DNA of 64,000 nucleotides from Carboxylicivirga sediminis (GTDB taxonomy: Bacteria > Bacteroidota > Bacteroidia > Bacteroidales > Marinilabiliaceae): contig NZ_JAGTAR010000027.1 of the NCBI RefSeq assembly GCF_018156225.1, positions 22,792-86,791 of the forward strand, written 5' to 3'. This document shows positions 34,391 through 43,160 of the stretch, in pieces (the stretch's first letter is position 1; every line of letters starts with the position of its first letter). The notes below the pieces were generated by a model. The model saw only the letters and a program-made list of their open reading frames with translations. It was not told the DNA's origin and made no database searches. The position numbers and the translations under genes were made by a program.

Positions 34391-37117
34391 ATGAAGCTAC
34401 TTTCATTAATAGCTCTATGTTGTATCAGCTTTTCGTTAGCAGCGCAAAATGGTGGTTTAAAAGGAGTCATCATTAACGCTGAAACCGGAAATACTGTACA
34501 AGGAGCTACAATCACTCTACAACAAAGTAATGTTTCATGCACGAGTGATCAGAATGGTGCCTTTGAAATAAAAGGAACAGCTGGTGCAGAAACCTTAATT
34601 GTTTCTTCTTCAACTATACAAACCTTAAACCTTGAAGTTCAGATTCCTTCTTCCAGCATATTTGATCTGGGCAAGATAAAAGTTGAACCAGCTGCTACTT
34701 ATGTCAATGCTTTCTTTATTGGCGAAGATGAGATTAATATTGAGGATGATAACGACCAGGTCATTTCTGGCCTTTTGGTCTCATCTGATGATGTATACCT
34801 CAGTAATGTAGGTTTCACATTTAGTCCGATGCGTTTTCGTGTAAGAGGATACGATCAGGAATACACCTCAACATTTATCAATGGGGTTAATTTTAACAGT
34901 GCCGAGCGTGGACGCTTCTTTTACGGAAGTGTTGGTGGCCTGAATGATGTGGTTAAAAACAAAGATGTAGTTAATGGGCTTGAAATGGGTTCATTCAGCT
35001 TTGGTAATATTGGTGGTGCAACAAACATTAATATGAAGGCACGCAACTATGCACGGGGCGGACGTATTAGTGCCAGTTACACCAATCGGTCATACAATTA
35101 TAGGGTAATCGGCACCTATTCAACCGGATTGATGGATAATGGATGGGCATTTACAGTTTCTGGCTCGCGTCGTTATGCGAAAGAAGGTTACATTGATGGA
35201 ACATTCTATGATGCCTGGTCTTATATGTTGGCTGTTGATAAAGTGCTGAATGACAGGCATAGTATTTCATTCACAACTTTTGGTGCTCCCAGCCAGCGAG
35301 GTAGTTCAAGTGCTTCGTTTCAGGAAGTATATGATATTACCGGCGACAACCTGTACAACCCCAACTGGGGTTATCAGAACGGTAAGAAACGCAATGCACG
35401 CGAGACAAAGTCTTATGAACCAGTAGCTATTTTATCGCATGAGTGGAATATTGGTGAGCAAAGCAAACTGACAACCGGTGTGGCAGCACGTTACAGTATG
35501 TATAAGAAAACAGCACTAAACTGGTACAAAGCAGAAGATCCTCGTCCTGATTATTATCGTTACCTGCCAAGTTATCAGGAAAATCCTGAAATAGTGGCGA
35601 TGTACGATAGCCTTTGGAGAAATGATGTAACGATGCGTCAGATTAACTGGGATAGGATGTATGAAGTCAACAGGTTGAACAACAATGAAAATGATAGGTA
35701 TGGAACTGACAAAGGTGCCAGCTATATGGTTGAAGGCAGAAATAATGATTATATGGAGTTTACCTTCAACTCAACATTTTCAACCGCTATCAATGAACGT
35801 TTTAAGCTGGTTGGTGGCGTTGAGACTCGCCGAACCATTGGGATGCACTACAAAACCGTTGAGGACCTTTTAGGTGGTTCACACTGGTTGGACATTGACC
35901 AATTCGCAGAACGTGATTTTAGTGGTGATTCATACAAATTGCAGAACGACCTGAATAACCCTAATCGTAAAGTGACAGAGGACGATACCTTTGGTTACGA
36001 TTATGAGATGCATGTCACTTCGGCCAATGTCTGGTTTCGCAATGACCATAGCTTCTCAAACTGGGATGTGTATTATGGAGCAAAACTAACCTATACTGGC
36101 TTTTACCGCGAAGGAAATATGCGTAACGGCCGTGCTCCCCTTAATTCATACGGTAAAGGGAAAGAACATCGGTTTGGTGATATTGCCGTTAAAGCTGGTG
36201 GTAAATACAAGCTAAGCGGACGCCATATTCTGGCATTTAATGCAGCTTATGAAACACGAGCTCCGGTGCCTTACAATGCCTACTTGTCTCCCCGCATTAA
36301 AGATAATCAGGTACCAGGTATGGAAAACGGTATTATTCAATCAGGTGATATTGGTTATATCATGAATTTGCCACGATTTAAAGGCCGTGTGACAGGGTAT
36401 TATACATTGCTTGATAACCAGATTGAGATTGATAATTATTATCACGACGCCTTTCGCACTTTTATGAATGTGGCCATGACAGGGATTCAAAAAGAATATC
36501 GTGGTGTTGAATTTGGTGCAGAAGCAAAGGTGACGGACCAGATCACATTAACTGCTATAGGTAATGTGGGTGATTATCGTTACACTAATCGTCCTGAAGC
36601 AACATTTAGTTTTGATAACGGAAGCCAACCAGATATCACTGAAACGATTTACTTAAAGAACTTTCATGTGGCAGGTACACCTAGCATTGCGGGAAGTTTA
36701 GGTCTGGATTATTTCCATCCAAAAATGTGGTTCTTTAACATCAATGGCAACTTCTACGATAAAACCTATCTGGATGTGTCACCAACCAGAAGAACCGAAG
36801 CTGCTGTTCAGTTCCCAACGGATGGCCTGACAGATGAAGAAATTGATGCTAAACTGAGAGAGATTACAGAACAGGAAGAGCTGGGAAGTAAATTCACATT
36901 AGACCTTTCTTTAGGAAAACTTATCTATTTTGAGAATAATAACAGTCTAAGCATTAATGTAATGGTTCAGAATGTGCTGAACAATACTGATATGCGAACA
37001 GGTGGTTTTGAGCAGGGGCGCTTCGATTTTGAAGAGTATAATGTCAATAAATTTCCGCCACGTTATTATTATGCGCAAGGTTTGAACTTCTTTGTAAACC
37101 TGGGCTACCGTTTTTAA
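34391..37117 (+). CDS. TonB-dependent outer-membrane receptor
   Basis: 908 residues. Signal peptide 1-18 (ending SLAAQ), then a carboxypeptidase-regulatory-like beta domain (about 20-100: GLKGVIINAETGNTVQGATI). The plug follows (about 115-220: FRVRGYDQEYTSTFINGVNF), then a 22-strand barrel closing with FFVNLGYRF. It is shorter than SusC (about 1,000 residues) and no SusD gene follows. Set 25 bases after endonuclease I and 34 before a DUF5689 lipoprotein, it is the only importer in the locus. Import of nucleic-acid fragments, nucleotides, or a metal cofactor is inferred from the neighbours alone. Confidence 0.93.
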   Translation: MKLLSLIALCCISFSLAAQNGGLKGVIINAETGNTVQGATITLQQSNVSCTSDQNGAFEIKGTAGAETLIVSSSTIQTLNLEVQIPSSSIFDLGKIKVEPAATYVNAFFIGEDEINIEDDNDQVISGLLVSSDDVYLSNVGFTFSPMRFRVRGYDQEYTSTFINGVNFNSAERGRFFYGSVGGLNDVVKNKDVVNGLEMGSFSFGNIGGATNINMKARNYARGGRISASYTNRSYNYRVIGTYSTGLMDNGWAFTVSGSRRYAKEGYIDGTFYDAWSYMLAVDKVLNDRHSISFTTFGAPSQRGSSSASFQEVYDITGDNLYNPNWGYQNGKKRNARETKSYEPVAILSHEWNIGEQSKLTTGVAARYSMYKKTALNWYKAEDPRPDYYRYLPSYQENPEIVAMYDSLWRNDVTMRQINWDRMYEVNRLNNNENDRYGTDKGASYMVEGRNNDYMEFTFNSTFSTAINERFKLVGGVETRRTIGMHYKTVEDLLGGSHWLDIDQFAERDFSGDSYKLQNDLNNPNRKVTEDDTFGYDYEMHVTSANVWFRNDHSFSNWDVYYGAKLTYTGFYREGNMRNGRAPLNSYGKGKEHRFGDIAVKAGGKYKLSGRHILAFNAAYETRAPVPYNAYLSPRIKDNQVPGMENGIIQSGDIGYIMNLPRFKGRVTGYYTLLDNQIEIDNYYHDAFRTFMNVAMTGIQKEYRGVEFGAEAKVTDQITLTAIGNVGDYRYTNRPEATFSFDNGSQPDITETIYLKNFHVAGTPSIAGSLGLDYFHPKMWFFNINGNFYDKTYLDVSPTRRTEAAVQFPTDGLTDEEIDAKLREITEQEELGSKFTLDLSLGKLIYFENNNSLSINVMVQNVLNNTDMRTGGFEQGRFDFEEYNVNKFPPRYYYAQGLNFFVNLGYRF

Positions 37118-37151
37118 ATATATCCAAATCAGAACAAGAAAATACAAACAT

Positions 37152-38978
37152 ATGAAACTTAGAAATTATAGCTTATTCGTATTAGCACTGATGCTGGCAG
37201 TGTTTACAGGGTGTGATGAAAGGGATTATGATGTGCCTCCAATTACAGCTCCGGAATATAATGGGCAAGCAACTCATACAATAAAACAATTTAAAGAGCA
37301 ATTTACAGGCGACTATCAGGAAATAGACTTTCATGTGGTGATAAGTGGTATTGTAACCGCCAACGATGAGTCGGGTAACCTGTATAAAAAGATGATTATA
37401 CAGGATGATGAACAAGCCATTGAATTATCTATCGACAAAAACAGTATTTATAACACCTTTCGTGTTGGGCAAAAAGTGTTTGTTGAATGTGAAGGTTTAT
37501 ATACTGGTAAATATGGCGATAAGCAATTGATTGGTTATAAATACCAGAGCAATGGTGAATGGGCCGTTGGCCGTATGCCGGCCGAACTATTTGATTTGCA
37601 TGTGTTCAGACACGACTTTCCTGGCGACAAGCCACTACCTCAGGTGGTGAAGATTGCCGATCTGGACAATTCCATGAAAGATAAATTGGTGACATTTGAG
37701 AATGTTAAGTTCTCAGAAGGTGGGCAGGTTACTTTCGCCGAGCAATCTCAAGGTTCAACATCTCGTGACATTGTTGATGCGGATGGCAAACAAATAATTG
37801 CCTATACCAGTTCCTACGCCAATTTTGCCAACGAAACCTTGCCAGCTGGTTGGGGTAGTTTAACGGGTATCATGTCAAATTTTCGTGGAACCTGGCAGTT
37901 GGTTATTCGTGATACACTGGATATCGGCACTTTTGTGGATGGACCGGATACACCGGTTACCACTGTTGATGAAGATTTTGAAAGTGCTGAAGATTATGAT
38001 GTGGCAGCTATTAATGGTTGGTCGGTTGTTAAGGTGTTGGGCGACCGCAACTGGCAGATAAGAACTTTCTCAGAAAATAATTATGCACAGGCAACAGCGC
38101 ATAAAGGCAGTGCTGACGATTATGAATATTGGTTGATTTCACCCCTTATCGATTTTGATAATGCCACTAACAAAACGATGTCCTTTGAAACCGCCAAAGC
38201 CAATTGGAAGAGTACCTCATCATTGGAGGTATATGTGTTAGATAGCAAGGATATTGCCAATGCTAATGTGGAAAAACTAAACGTAACTTTAGCTGGCGAA
38301 AGTGATACTGATAATGCGTTCATTCCTTCAGGCGATGTAGATTTATCAGCCCAAACAGGGCAGAAATACATAGGGTTTAAATATGTAGCCAAGGGTGGAG
38401 AAAGCAACTCAACCACTTTCCGCATCGATAACTTCAAATTTGGTGTAGAGTCAACACCGGTTGAAGACCCTGATCCGGTCACAACCATTAGTGAAGACTT
38501 TGAAAGCGGAACCAATTATGGTTCGGCAGCCATTAACAACTGGACAGTAGCCAAAGTAACAGGCGATCGCGACTGGATAATTCGCGCCTATAACAATAAT
38601 AATTATGCACAAGCCTCAGCACACAATGGTGAATCTGAGGATTACGAATACTGGCTAATTACGCCAGCTATTGATATGGATAATGCCACTAATAAAATCA
38701 TGTCGTTTGAATCGGCGCAAGCCTATTGGAAAAGCACGTCTTCATTGGAGGTTTTTGTGATGGATAGTACTGATCCTGCATCGGCCAATGTTGAGAAATT
38801 GGATGTAACGCTTGCTCAGGAATCCGACACGGAGTTTGCGTATATACCAACTGGCGATGTGGATTTATCGGCCCAAACGGGTATTAAATACATTGGCTTT
38901 AAGTACGTGGCCAAGGGAGGTTCCCAAAACTCTACCACTTTCCAGATTGACAATTTTAAGTTTGGAGTAACCGAATAA
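37152..38978 (+). CDS. Surface lipoprotein: DUF5689 plus two choice-of-anchor J domains
   Basis: 608 residues. Lipobox VFTGC (Cys near 19). Residues about 35-260 match DUF5689, an OB-like domain: THTIKQFKEQF, DFHVVISGIVTANDESGNLY, IELSIDKNSIYNTFRVGQKV. Then come two tandem choice-of-anchor J (cleaved-adhesin type) domains, about 275-440 and 447-608, alike over most of their length (both contain YEYWLI[ST]P, TSSLEV, GDVDLSAQTG, KYIGFKYVAKGG). The second is a recent copy at DNA level. No enzyme motif. Probably exposed on the cell surface as the binding partner of the TonB receptor, filling the place SusD holds in sugar loci. Confidence 0.82.
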   Translation: MKLRNYSLFVLALMLAVFTGCDERDYDVPPITAPEYNGQATHTIKQFKEQFTGDYQEIDFHVVISGIVTANDESGNLYKKMIIQDDEQAIELSIDKNSIYNTFRVGQKVFVECEGLYTGKYGDKQLIGYKYQSNGEWAVGRMPAELFDLHVFRHDFPGDKPLPQVVKIADLDNSMKDKLVTFENVKFSEGGQVTFAEQSQGSTSRDIVDADGKQIIAYTSSYANFANETLPAGWGSLTGIMSNFRGTWQLVIRDTLDIGTFVDGPDTPVTTVDEDFESAEDYDVAAINGWSVVKVLGDRNWQIRTFSENNYAQATAHKGSADDYEYWLISPLIDFDNATNKTMSFETAKANWKSTSSLEVYVLDSKDIANANVEKLNVTLAGESDTDNAFIPSGDVDLSAQTGQKYIGFKYVAKGGESNSTTFRIDNFKFGVESTPVEDPDPVTTISEDFESGTNYGSAAINNWTVAKVTGDRDWIIRAYNNNNYAQASAHNGESEDYEYWLITPAIDMDNATNKIMSFESAQAYWKSTSSLEVFVMDSTDPASANVEKLDVTLAQESDTEFAYIPTGDVDLSAQTGIKYIGFKYVAKGGSQNSTTFQIDNFKFGVTE

Positions 38979-39009
38979 CTAAAAATACTTTAACTAACAA
39001 TTAGACCTA

Positions 39010-40731
39010 ATGAAAATGAAAACAAAATTGCTCATGATGGCACTGGGCCTGGCGGTGTTATCGAGCTGTTCAAACATCAAGGAAGATGTATCTGAAACAG
39101 GAACACTGGAAATTAAGTGCGGTTATAATTCTGCGGTCACGCTGAAATCAACAGCAGCTGTTGACCCCAATAGTTTTGTGGCGAAAATTATAAATGGACA
39201 GGATGCTGTAGTGAAGGAATACAATCCCGTATCAAGCGCTCCAGACCAAATTGAGCTGATGGCAGGGTCTTACACTGTTGAAGCCTATTCAGAAGAATTC
39301 ACTACACCAGCATTTGATAAACCTGTGTATGGAGGTAGTGTATTGGTAGATGTGGTACCAGGTCAGAACAGAGCAGCCGCCATTAATTGTACGCAAACCA
39401 ATGCCGGTGTTAAGTTCTTATGGACAGATGAATTTAAAGCCTCTTTTTCGGAGTATGCAGCAAAGGTAACAATAGCTGATGCATCATTGGATTATCCAAA
39501 AACAGAAACCAGAACAGGTTATTTTGCACCAGGTGATGTAACAATTGATATTACCATTGGAACTGCGCCAAATGCTGCAACATTCTCAAAGACCATTACA
39601 CTTAATGCACGTGAATTAGTAACAATTAAACCAGTCGCATCGGATGCAGGTTCGGGCACTTTAACTGTAACAATTACTGTTGATACTGATGTGACAGAGC
39701 GTGAAGAGGTATTTGTGATTGGTACTGGTGGGGGAACAACTGCACCAGTAGGTGAGTTGACTGAGGATTGGTCTACTGGTACTGATTTGGGTAGTGCAGC
39801 CATAAATGGTTGGACTGTGGTTAACAGTGATAATGCGGCTGATCGTGCCTGGGTAACCAAAGTTTATAATTCTGAAATATACGCTCAGATGTCCGGCTAT
39901 CAGGGTTCAGCAGGTGAATATGAATCATGGTTAATATCACCGGCGATTGATGTAACAGCTGCAACCTATAAAAACTTGAAGTTTGAAACTGCCAAAGCAT
40001 ATTGGGGTGCTTCAACTACATTGGAGGTGTTTATAATGGATGGAGCAGATCCAAGTACAGCTAATAAGGAGGTATTAACAGCAACTTTGGCTCAAGAATC
40101 AGACGCAAATCATGCCTGGATACCTTCCGGTACAATTGATCTGTCAAGCTATTCAGGTACACGATATATTGCTTTTAAATATGTGGGTGCGGCTACCACT
40201 TTCCGAATGGATAATTTCCATTTTGGATTTAACCCAAATGATTCGGGTGACACAGGTGGCGATACAGGCGGTTCAACAGGATCAGAAATCTTAGTAGAAG
40301 ATTTTGCTGATGTTACTGGTCCAGCTGATAATCCAACATCTAAGTGGACTGGAAATACAAATTTTCCAATTGTGAATGATAAAGTTTATGCATCTGATGG
40401 TATGATTAAATTGGGGTCGAGTAGTGATTTAGGTTCAATTGAAAGTAAGACTCTTGATTTATCAGTAAATGGGGGTGCTTTTACAGTTTCATTCAAAGTA
40501 AAAGGTTGGACGAACGATTATGACAATAAGGTGGTCATTGTTGCTGCTGGTGAGGAAAAAACAATTGATTTTACTAATACTGGCGGGCTAGTTGAAGTTT
40601 CTGCAAGTTTTACAGGCGGTACAGCCAACACTACAATTGTCATTAAAAATGCTTTAAAGACGGATCCTGGATATGAAGGTAAGCCTATGCGTATTTTTGT
40701 TGATGATGTTAAAGTAACAGAGACTAAGTAA
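39010..40731 (+). CDS. DUF4493 lipoprotein with choice-of-anchor J domain and C-terminal beta module
   Basis: 573 residues. Lipobox LSSC (Cys near 20). The DUF4493 domain (about 30-230) includes DQIELMAGSYTVEAYSEEFT then TPAFDKPVYGG, the same block found in the nuclease upstream. A choice-of-anchor J domain follows (about 245-410), then a Gly/Thr/Asp linker (DSGDTGGDTGGSTGS). The last 150 residues are another beta-sandwich-like module (LVEDFADVTGPADNPTSKW). No catalytic motif. It shares domains with both neighbours, so the three are variants built from one set of surface modules. Probable binding protein for the substrate of the locus. Confidence 0.8.
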   Translation: MKMKTKLLMMALGLAVLSSCSNIKEDVSETGTLEIKCGYNSAVTLKSTAAVDPNSFVAKIINGQDAVVKEYNPVSSAPDQIELMAGSYTVEAYSEEFTTPAFDKPVYGGSVLVDVVPGQNRAAAINCTQTNAGVKFLWTDEFKASFSEYAAKVTIADASLDYPKTETRTGYFAPGDVTIDITIGTAPNAATFSKTITLNARELVTIKPVASDAGSGTLTVTITVDTDVTEREEVFVIGTGGGTTAPVGELTEDWSTGTDLGSAAINGWTVVNSDNAADRAWVTKVYNSEIYAQMSGYQGSAGEYESWLISPAIDVTAATYKNLKFETAKAYWGASTTLEVFIMDGADPSTANKEVLTATLAQESDANHAWIPSGTIDLSSYSGTRYIAFKYVGAATTFRMDNFHFGFNPNDSGDTGGDTGGSTGSEILVEDFADVTGPADNPTSKWTGNTNFPIVNDKVYASDGMIKLGSSSDLGSIESKTLDLSVNGGAFTVSFKVKGWTNDYDNKVVIVAAGEEKTIDFTNTGGLVEVSASFTGGTANTTIVIKNALKTDPGYEGKPMRIFVDDVKVTETK

Positions 40732-40749
40732 TAATACTATATTTCAGCT

Positions 40750-40785
40750 GAGGCAGCCTGGTTAGTGAGGTTGCCTCTTCTTTTA
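40750..40785 (+). terminator. Hairpin after the DUF4493 lipoprotein gene
   Basis: GAGGCAGCCT and AGGTTGCCTC pair (one G-U) around GGTTAGTG, followed by TTCTTTTA. It may end or attenuate the receptor/lipoprotein transcript before the two downstream nucleases. Confidence 0.7.
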
Positions 40786-40801
40786 TAAATGATAACTAAT
40801 T

Positions 40802-41821
40802 ATGATGTTCAGGTATCTTCTTTTAATATTTCTGTTAGCTGTATTGGGAACAAATGCCCAAGACAAGAAATATACTGTTTATGGTATGGCGTTTTACAAC
40901 GTTGAGAACTTATTTGATACGGTTAATTCTGATGATACCAATGATGAGGAATTTACACCGGATGGCAGCTATCATTGGAATGAAATGAAGTACGAGAATA
41001 AGCTGAAAAATATTTCCACTGTCCTCAATCAATTGGGGGGCAAGTATTGCCCGCAGGGGCCGGCTGTTGTGGGTTTGGCTGAGGTGGAGAACCGAAAAGT
41101 GCTGGAAGACTTGGTGGCCTATGGCAACATTGCTGATAAAAATTACCAGATAGTACATGAGGAGTCACCCGATTACCGAGGTATAGATGTGGCTTTAATA
41201 TATAATCCTGCCATATTTACACTTGAGTCGCATAAAACCTATCCATTTGAATTGCCCGAAGATACGAAATACAAAACCCGCGATCAGCTGTTGGTTACCG
41301 GGCATATATCGGGTGAGAAAGTGCACGTGATTGTTAACCACTGGCCATCGCGCAGAGCCAAATCTATCCGCCGTGAGCAGGCCGCTGCAGTAACCCGTGC
41401 TATTGTTGATTCCTTGCTAAACGATGATGCTTCGGCCAAAATATTTGTAATGGGTGATTTTAACGATGATCCCACCAATAACAGCATTAAAAAGGTGCTA
41501 AAAGGGAAAAGAAAGAAGTCAGAAGTCCAAAACGATGAGATGTATAATCCATATTGGGATTTCTATGCGCAGGGAATAGGTACTCTGGGCTACAAAGGAA
41601 GCTGGAGCCTATTTGACCAGATCTTGATGAGCAAAGGCCTTATCGATGCTGATAAAAAGGAACTATTTTATTGGAAGTCGGAAATATTTAATAAGGATTT
41701 TCTGATTAATCAGGAGGGTCAGTTTAAAGGGTATCCTAAACGAACACACTCCAAAGGGATCTATCTGAACGGATATAGTGACCACTTGCCGGTAATTACC
41801 TACATTGCTAAAGAACTATAA
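40802..41821 (+). CDS. Endonuclease/exonuclease/phosphatase (EEP) family secreted enzyme
   Basis: 339 residues with signal peptide ending GTNAQ (about 1-19). EEP motifs in order: AFYNVENLFDT, VVGLAEVENRKVLEDL with the metal Glu, YRGIDVALIYNP, HVIVNHWPSRRAKS, IFVMGDFNDDPTNNSI, and SDHLPVITYI with the catalytic His. The family has Mg-dependent DNases, RNases and phosphodiesterases; together with two other nucleases here, a role in degrading nucleic acid or removing terminal phosphates is likely. It lies 70 bases past the hairpin at 40750 and 4 bases before the next gene. Confidence 0.88.
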   Translation: MMFRYLLLIFLLAVLGTNAQDKKYTVYGMAFYNVENLFDTVNSDDTNDEEFTPDGSYHWNEMKYENKLKNISTVLNQLGGKYCPQGPAVVGLAEVENRKVLEDLVAYGNIADKNYQIVHEESPDYRGIDVALIYNPAIFTLESHKTYPFELPEDTKYKTRDQLLVTGHISGEKVHVIVNHWPSRRAKSIRREQAAAVTRAIVDSLLNDDASAKIFVMGDFNDDPTNNSIKKVLKGKRKKSEVQNDEMYNPYWDFYAQGIGTLGYKGSWSLFDQILMSKGLIDADKKELFYWKSEIFNKDFLINQEGQFKGYPKRTHSKGIYLNGYSDHLPVITYIAKEL

Positions 41822-41825
41822 GCAC

Positions 41826-42965
41826 ATGCCTGTTGTACTCAAACCATATCTCAAATTAGTAGCGTTGGCACTGGTTTGCTCTTGTTTTCTAATGGCTTGT
41901 TCCGATGAAGAAACATCAGGCGACTTGTCCTTTGAATTGGTACCCGATGTAGGCGAAATTCCGGTTAATGGCGGGCAATACGAATTACACATTAAAACAA
42001 GCTCAGGCTGGACAGTAGAAGAAAATGCTGATTGGCTATCAAGCTCGTCGCGATATGGTGATGGAGATGCAGTTGTTACGATAACCGTGGACGCCAACAG
42101 CGGCAGCAAGCGGGGTGAGAATATTAAAATAGCAACCCGCAATAAAACGGAATATTTATACCTTGTTCAGAGTGGTGCTGATGATTCAAATACCGGCAAT
42201 GGAGGGAATACTGGTTTGGGCGATATTTCAAAGCGCATCGAAATACCCGAGTTGTCAGGCGGTGATGATGCATTGTTTATAACTCATTCTACCGATTATA
42301 AAGGTAAAAATATAACCAACTTCAGCTTGGAGTACAGTAAGTCGAAGCGGCATGCCAAATGGGTAGCTTTTACCTATTACAACGAAACGGCGGGCAATAA
42401 TGTAAACCGCACAGATGCCTGGGGTGATGATCCTAAGGTGCCTCAGGAGTATCGCTCGCAACGCTCTGATTTTTATGGGTATGATCGGGGACATATCGTC
42501 GCTTCTTCTGATCGTGTTTATAGCCGCGAAGCCAATGAGCAGACTTTCTACTATTCAAATATGACGCCTATGTATGGTCATTTTAACCGAAATATCTGGA
42601 CAAAATTTGAAGAAGTAGTTAGAAACTGGGGGCGTAGTACATCATTCAGAGACACCTTGTATGTGGTCAAAGGAGGCACGCTTGATAAGGTGATTGAATA
42701 CACTTCAGCAGGAACTTATGTGCCGGTACCCAAGTATTATTACATGGCTCTGGTGAACTATAAGAATAAGAAATATTCCGGTCTGGCTTTTTGGATAGAA
42801 CACACAAGTGACCAGGATGCAGGAAGTATGATGGTTGATGATTTTGCCATTAGCATCGACGACCTTGAAAGCAGAACAGGCATTAACTTTTTTCCAAACT
42901 TGCCTGATAACATTGAAGATGATATTGAATCCAGGCTCGATAAGTCGCTTTGGGGAGGCATGTAA
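41826..42965 (+). CDS. BACON-domain DNA/RNA non-specific endonuclease, lipoprotein
   Basis: 379 residues from ATG 41826, 4 bases after the EEP stop; a longer start (41805) would overlap that gene and weaken the signal. Lipobox CFLMAC (Cys near 21). Residues about 35-115 are a BACON domain (GGQYELHIKTSSGWTVEEN.., ending LYLVQSGAD), a binding or spacer module common in Bacteroidetes surface proteins. The NUC domain (about 140-370) has the signature GYDRGHIVASSDR with the general-base His near 222, then YYSNMTPMYGHFNRNIWTKF with the metal Asn. This family cuts DNA and RNA alike. Third distinct nuclease of the locus. Confidence 0.92.
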   Translation: MPVVLKPYLKLVALALVCSCFLMACSDEETSGDLSFELVPDVGEIPVNGGQYELHIKTSSGWTVEENADWLSSSSRYGDGDAVVTITVDANSGSKRGENIKIATRNKTEYLYLVQSGADDSNTGNGGNTGLGDISKRIEIPELSGGDDALFITHSTDYKGKNITNFSLEYSKSKRHAKWVAFTYYNETAGNNVNRTDAWGDDPKVPQEYRSQRSDFYGYDRGHIVASSDRVYSREANEQTFYYSNMTPMYGHFNRNIWTKFEEVVRNWGRSTSFRDTLYVVKGGTLDKVIEYTSAGTYVPVPKYYYMALVNYKNKKYSGLAFWIEHTSDQDAGSMMVDDFAISIDDLESRTGINFFPNLPDNIEDDIESRLDKSLWGGM

Positions 42966-42980
42966 TACCATTTAAATAGT

Positions 42981-43052
42981 AAAATGCGCTGGTATAATGC
43001 CGATGCATATTCATCGTGTCTTAAGGAGTGAAACAAACTAAAGGCGCATTTT
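42981..43052 (+). other. Long-range stem after the nuclease locus
   Basis: AAAATGCGC (42981-42989) pairs with GCGCATTTT (43044-43052) around 54 bases that contain a second hairpin CGATG-N6-CATCG (43001-43016). Immediately follows the last nuclease stop. It may protect the mRNA 3' end; a proper terminator follows at 43093. Confidence 0.4.
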
Positions 43053-43092
43053 GAATTGTAATCAGTATAATCCCTTCACTAAACAATATTAC

Positions 43093-43119
43093 AGCCACTG
43101 CAAAACAGGGTGGCTTTTT
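43093..43119 (+). terminator. Terminator downstream of the nuclease locus
   Basis: AGCCAC and GTGGCT pair across an 11-base loop and are followed by TTTT. It separates the locus from the alpha/beta hydrolase gene. Confidence 0.75.
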
Positions 43120-43160
43120 CATAAAATACTTTTTAACTTATTGGGGCCAAAACAGATAAG

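Noticed and set aside
32914..42965. The nuclease locus as a type IX secretion cargo cluster
   Set aside because: None of the proteins ends in a recognisable T9SS sorting domain; most carry lipoprotein signals instead.
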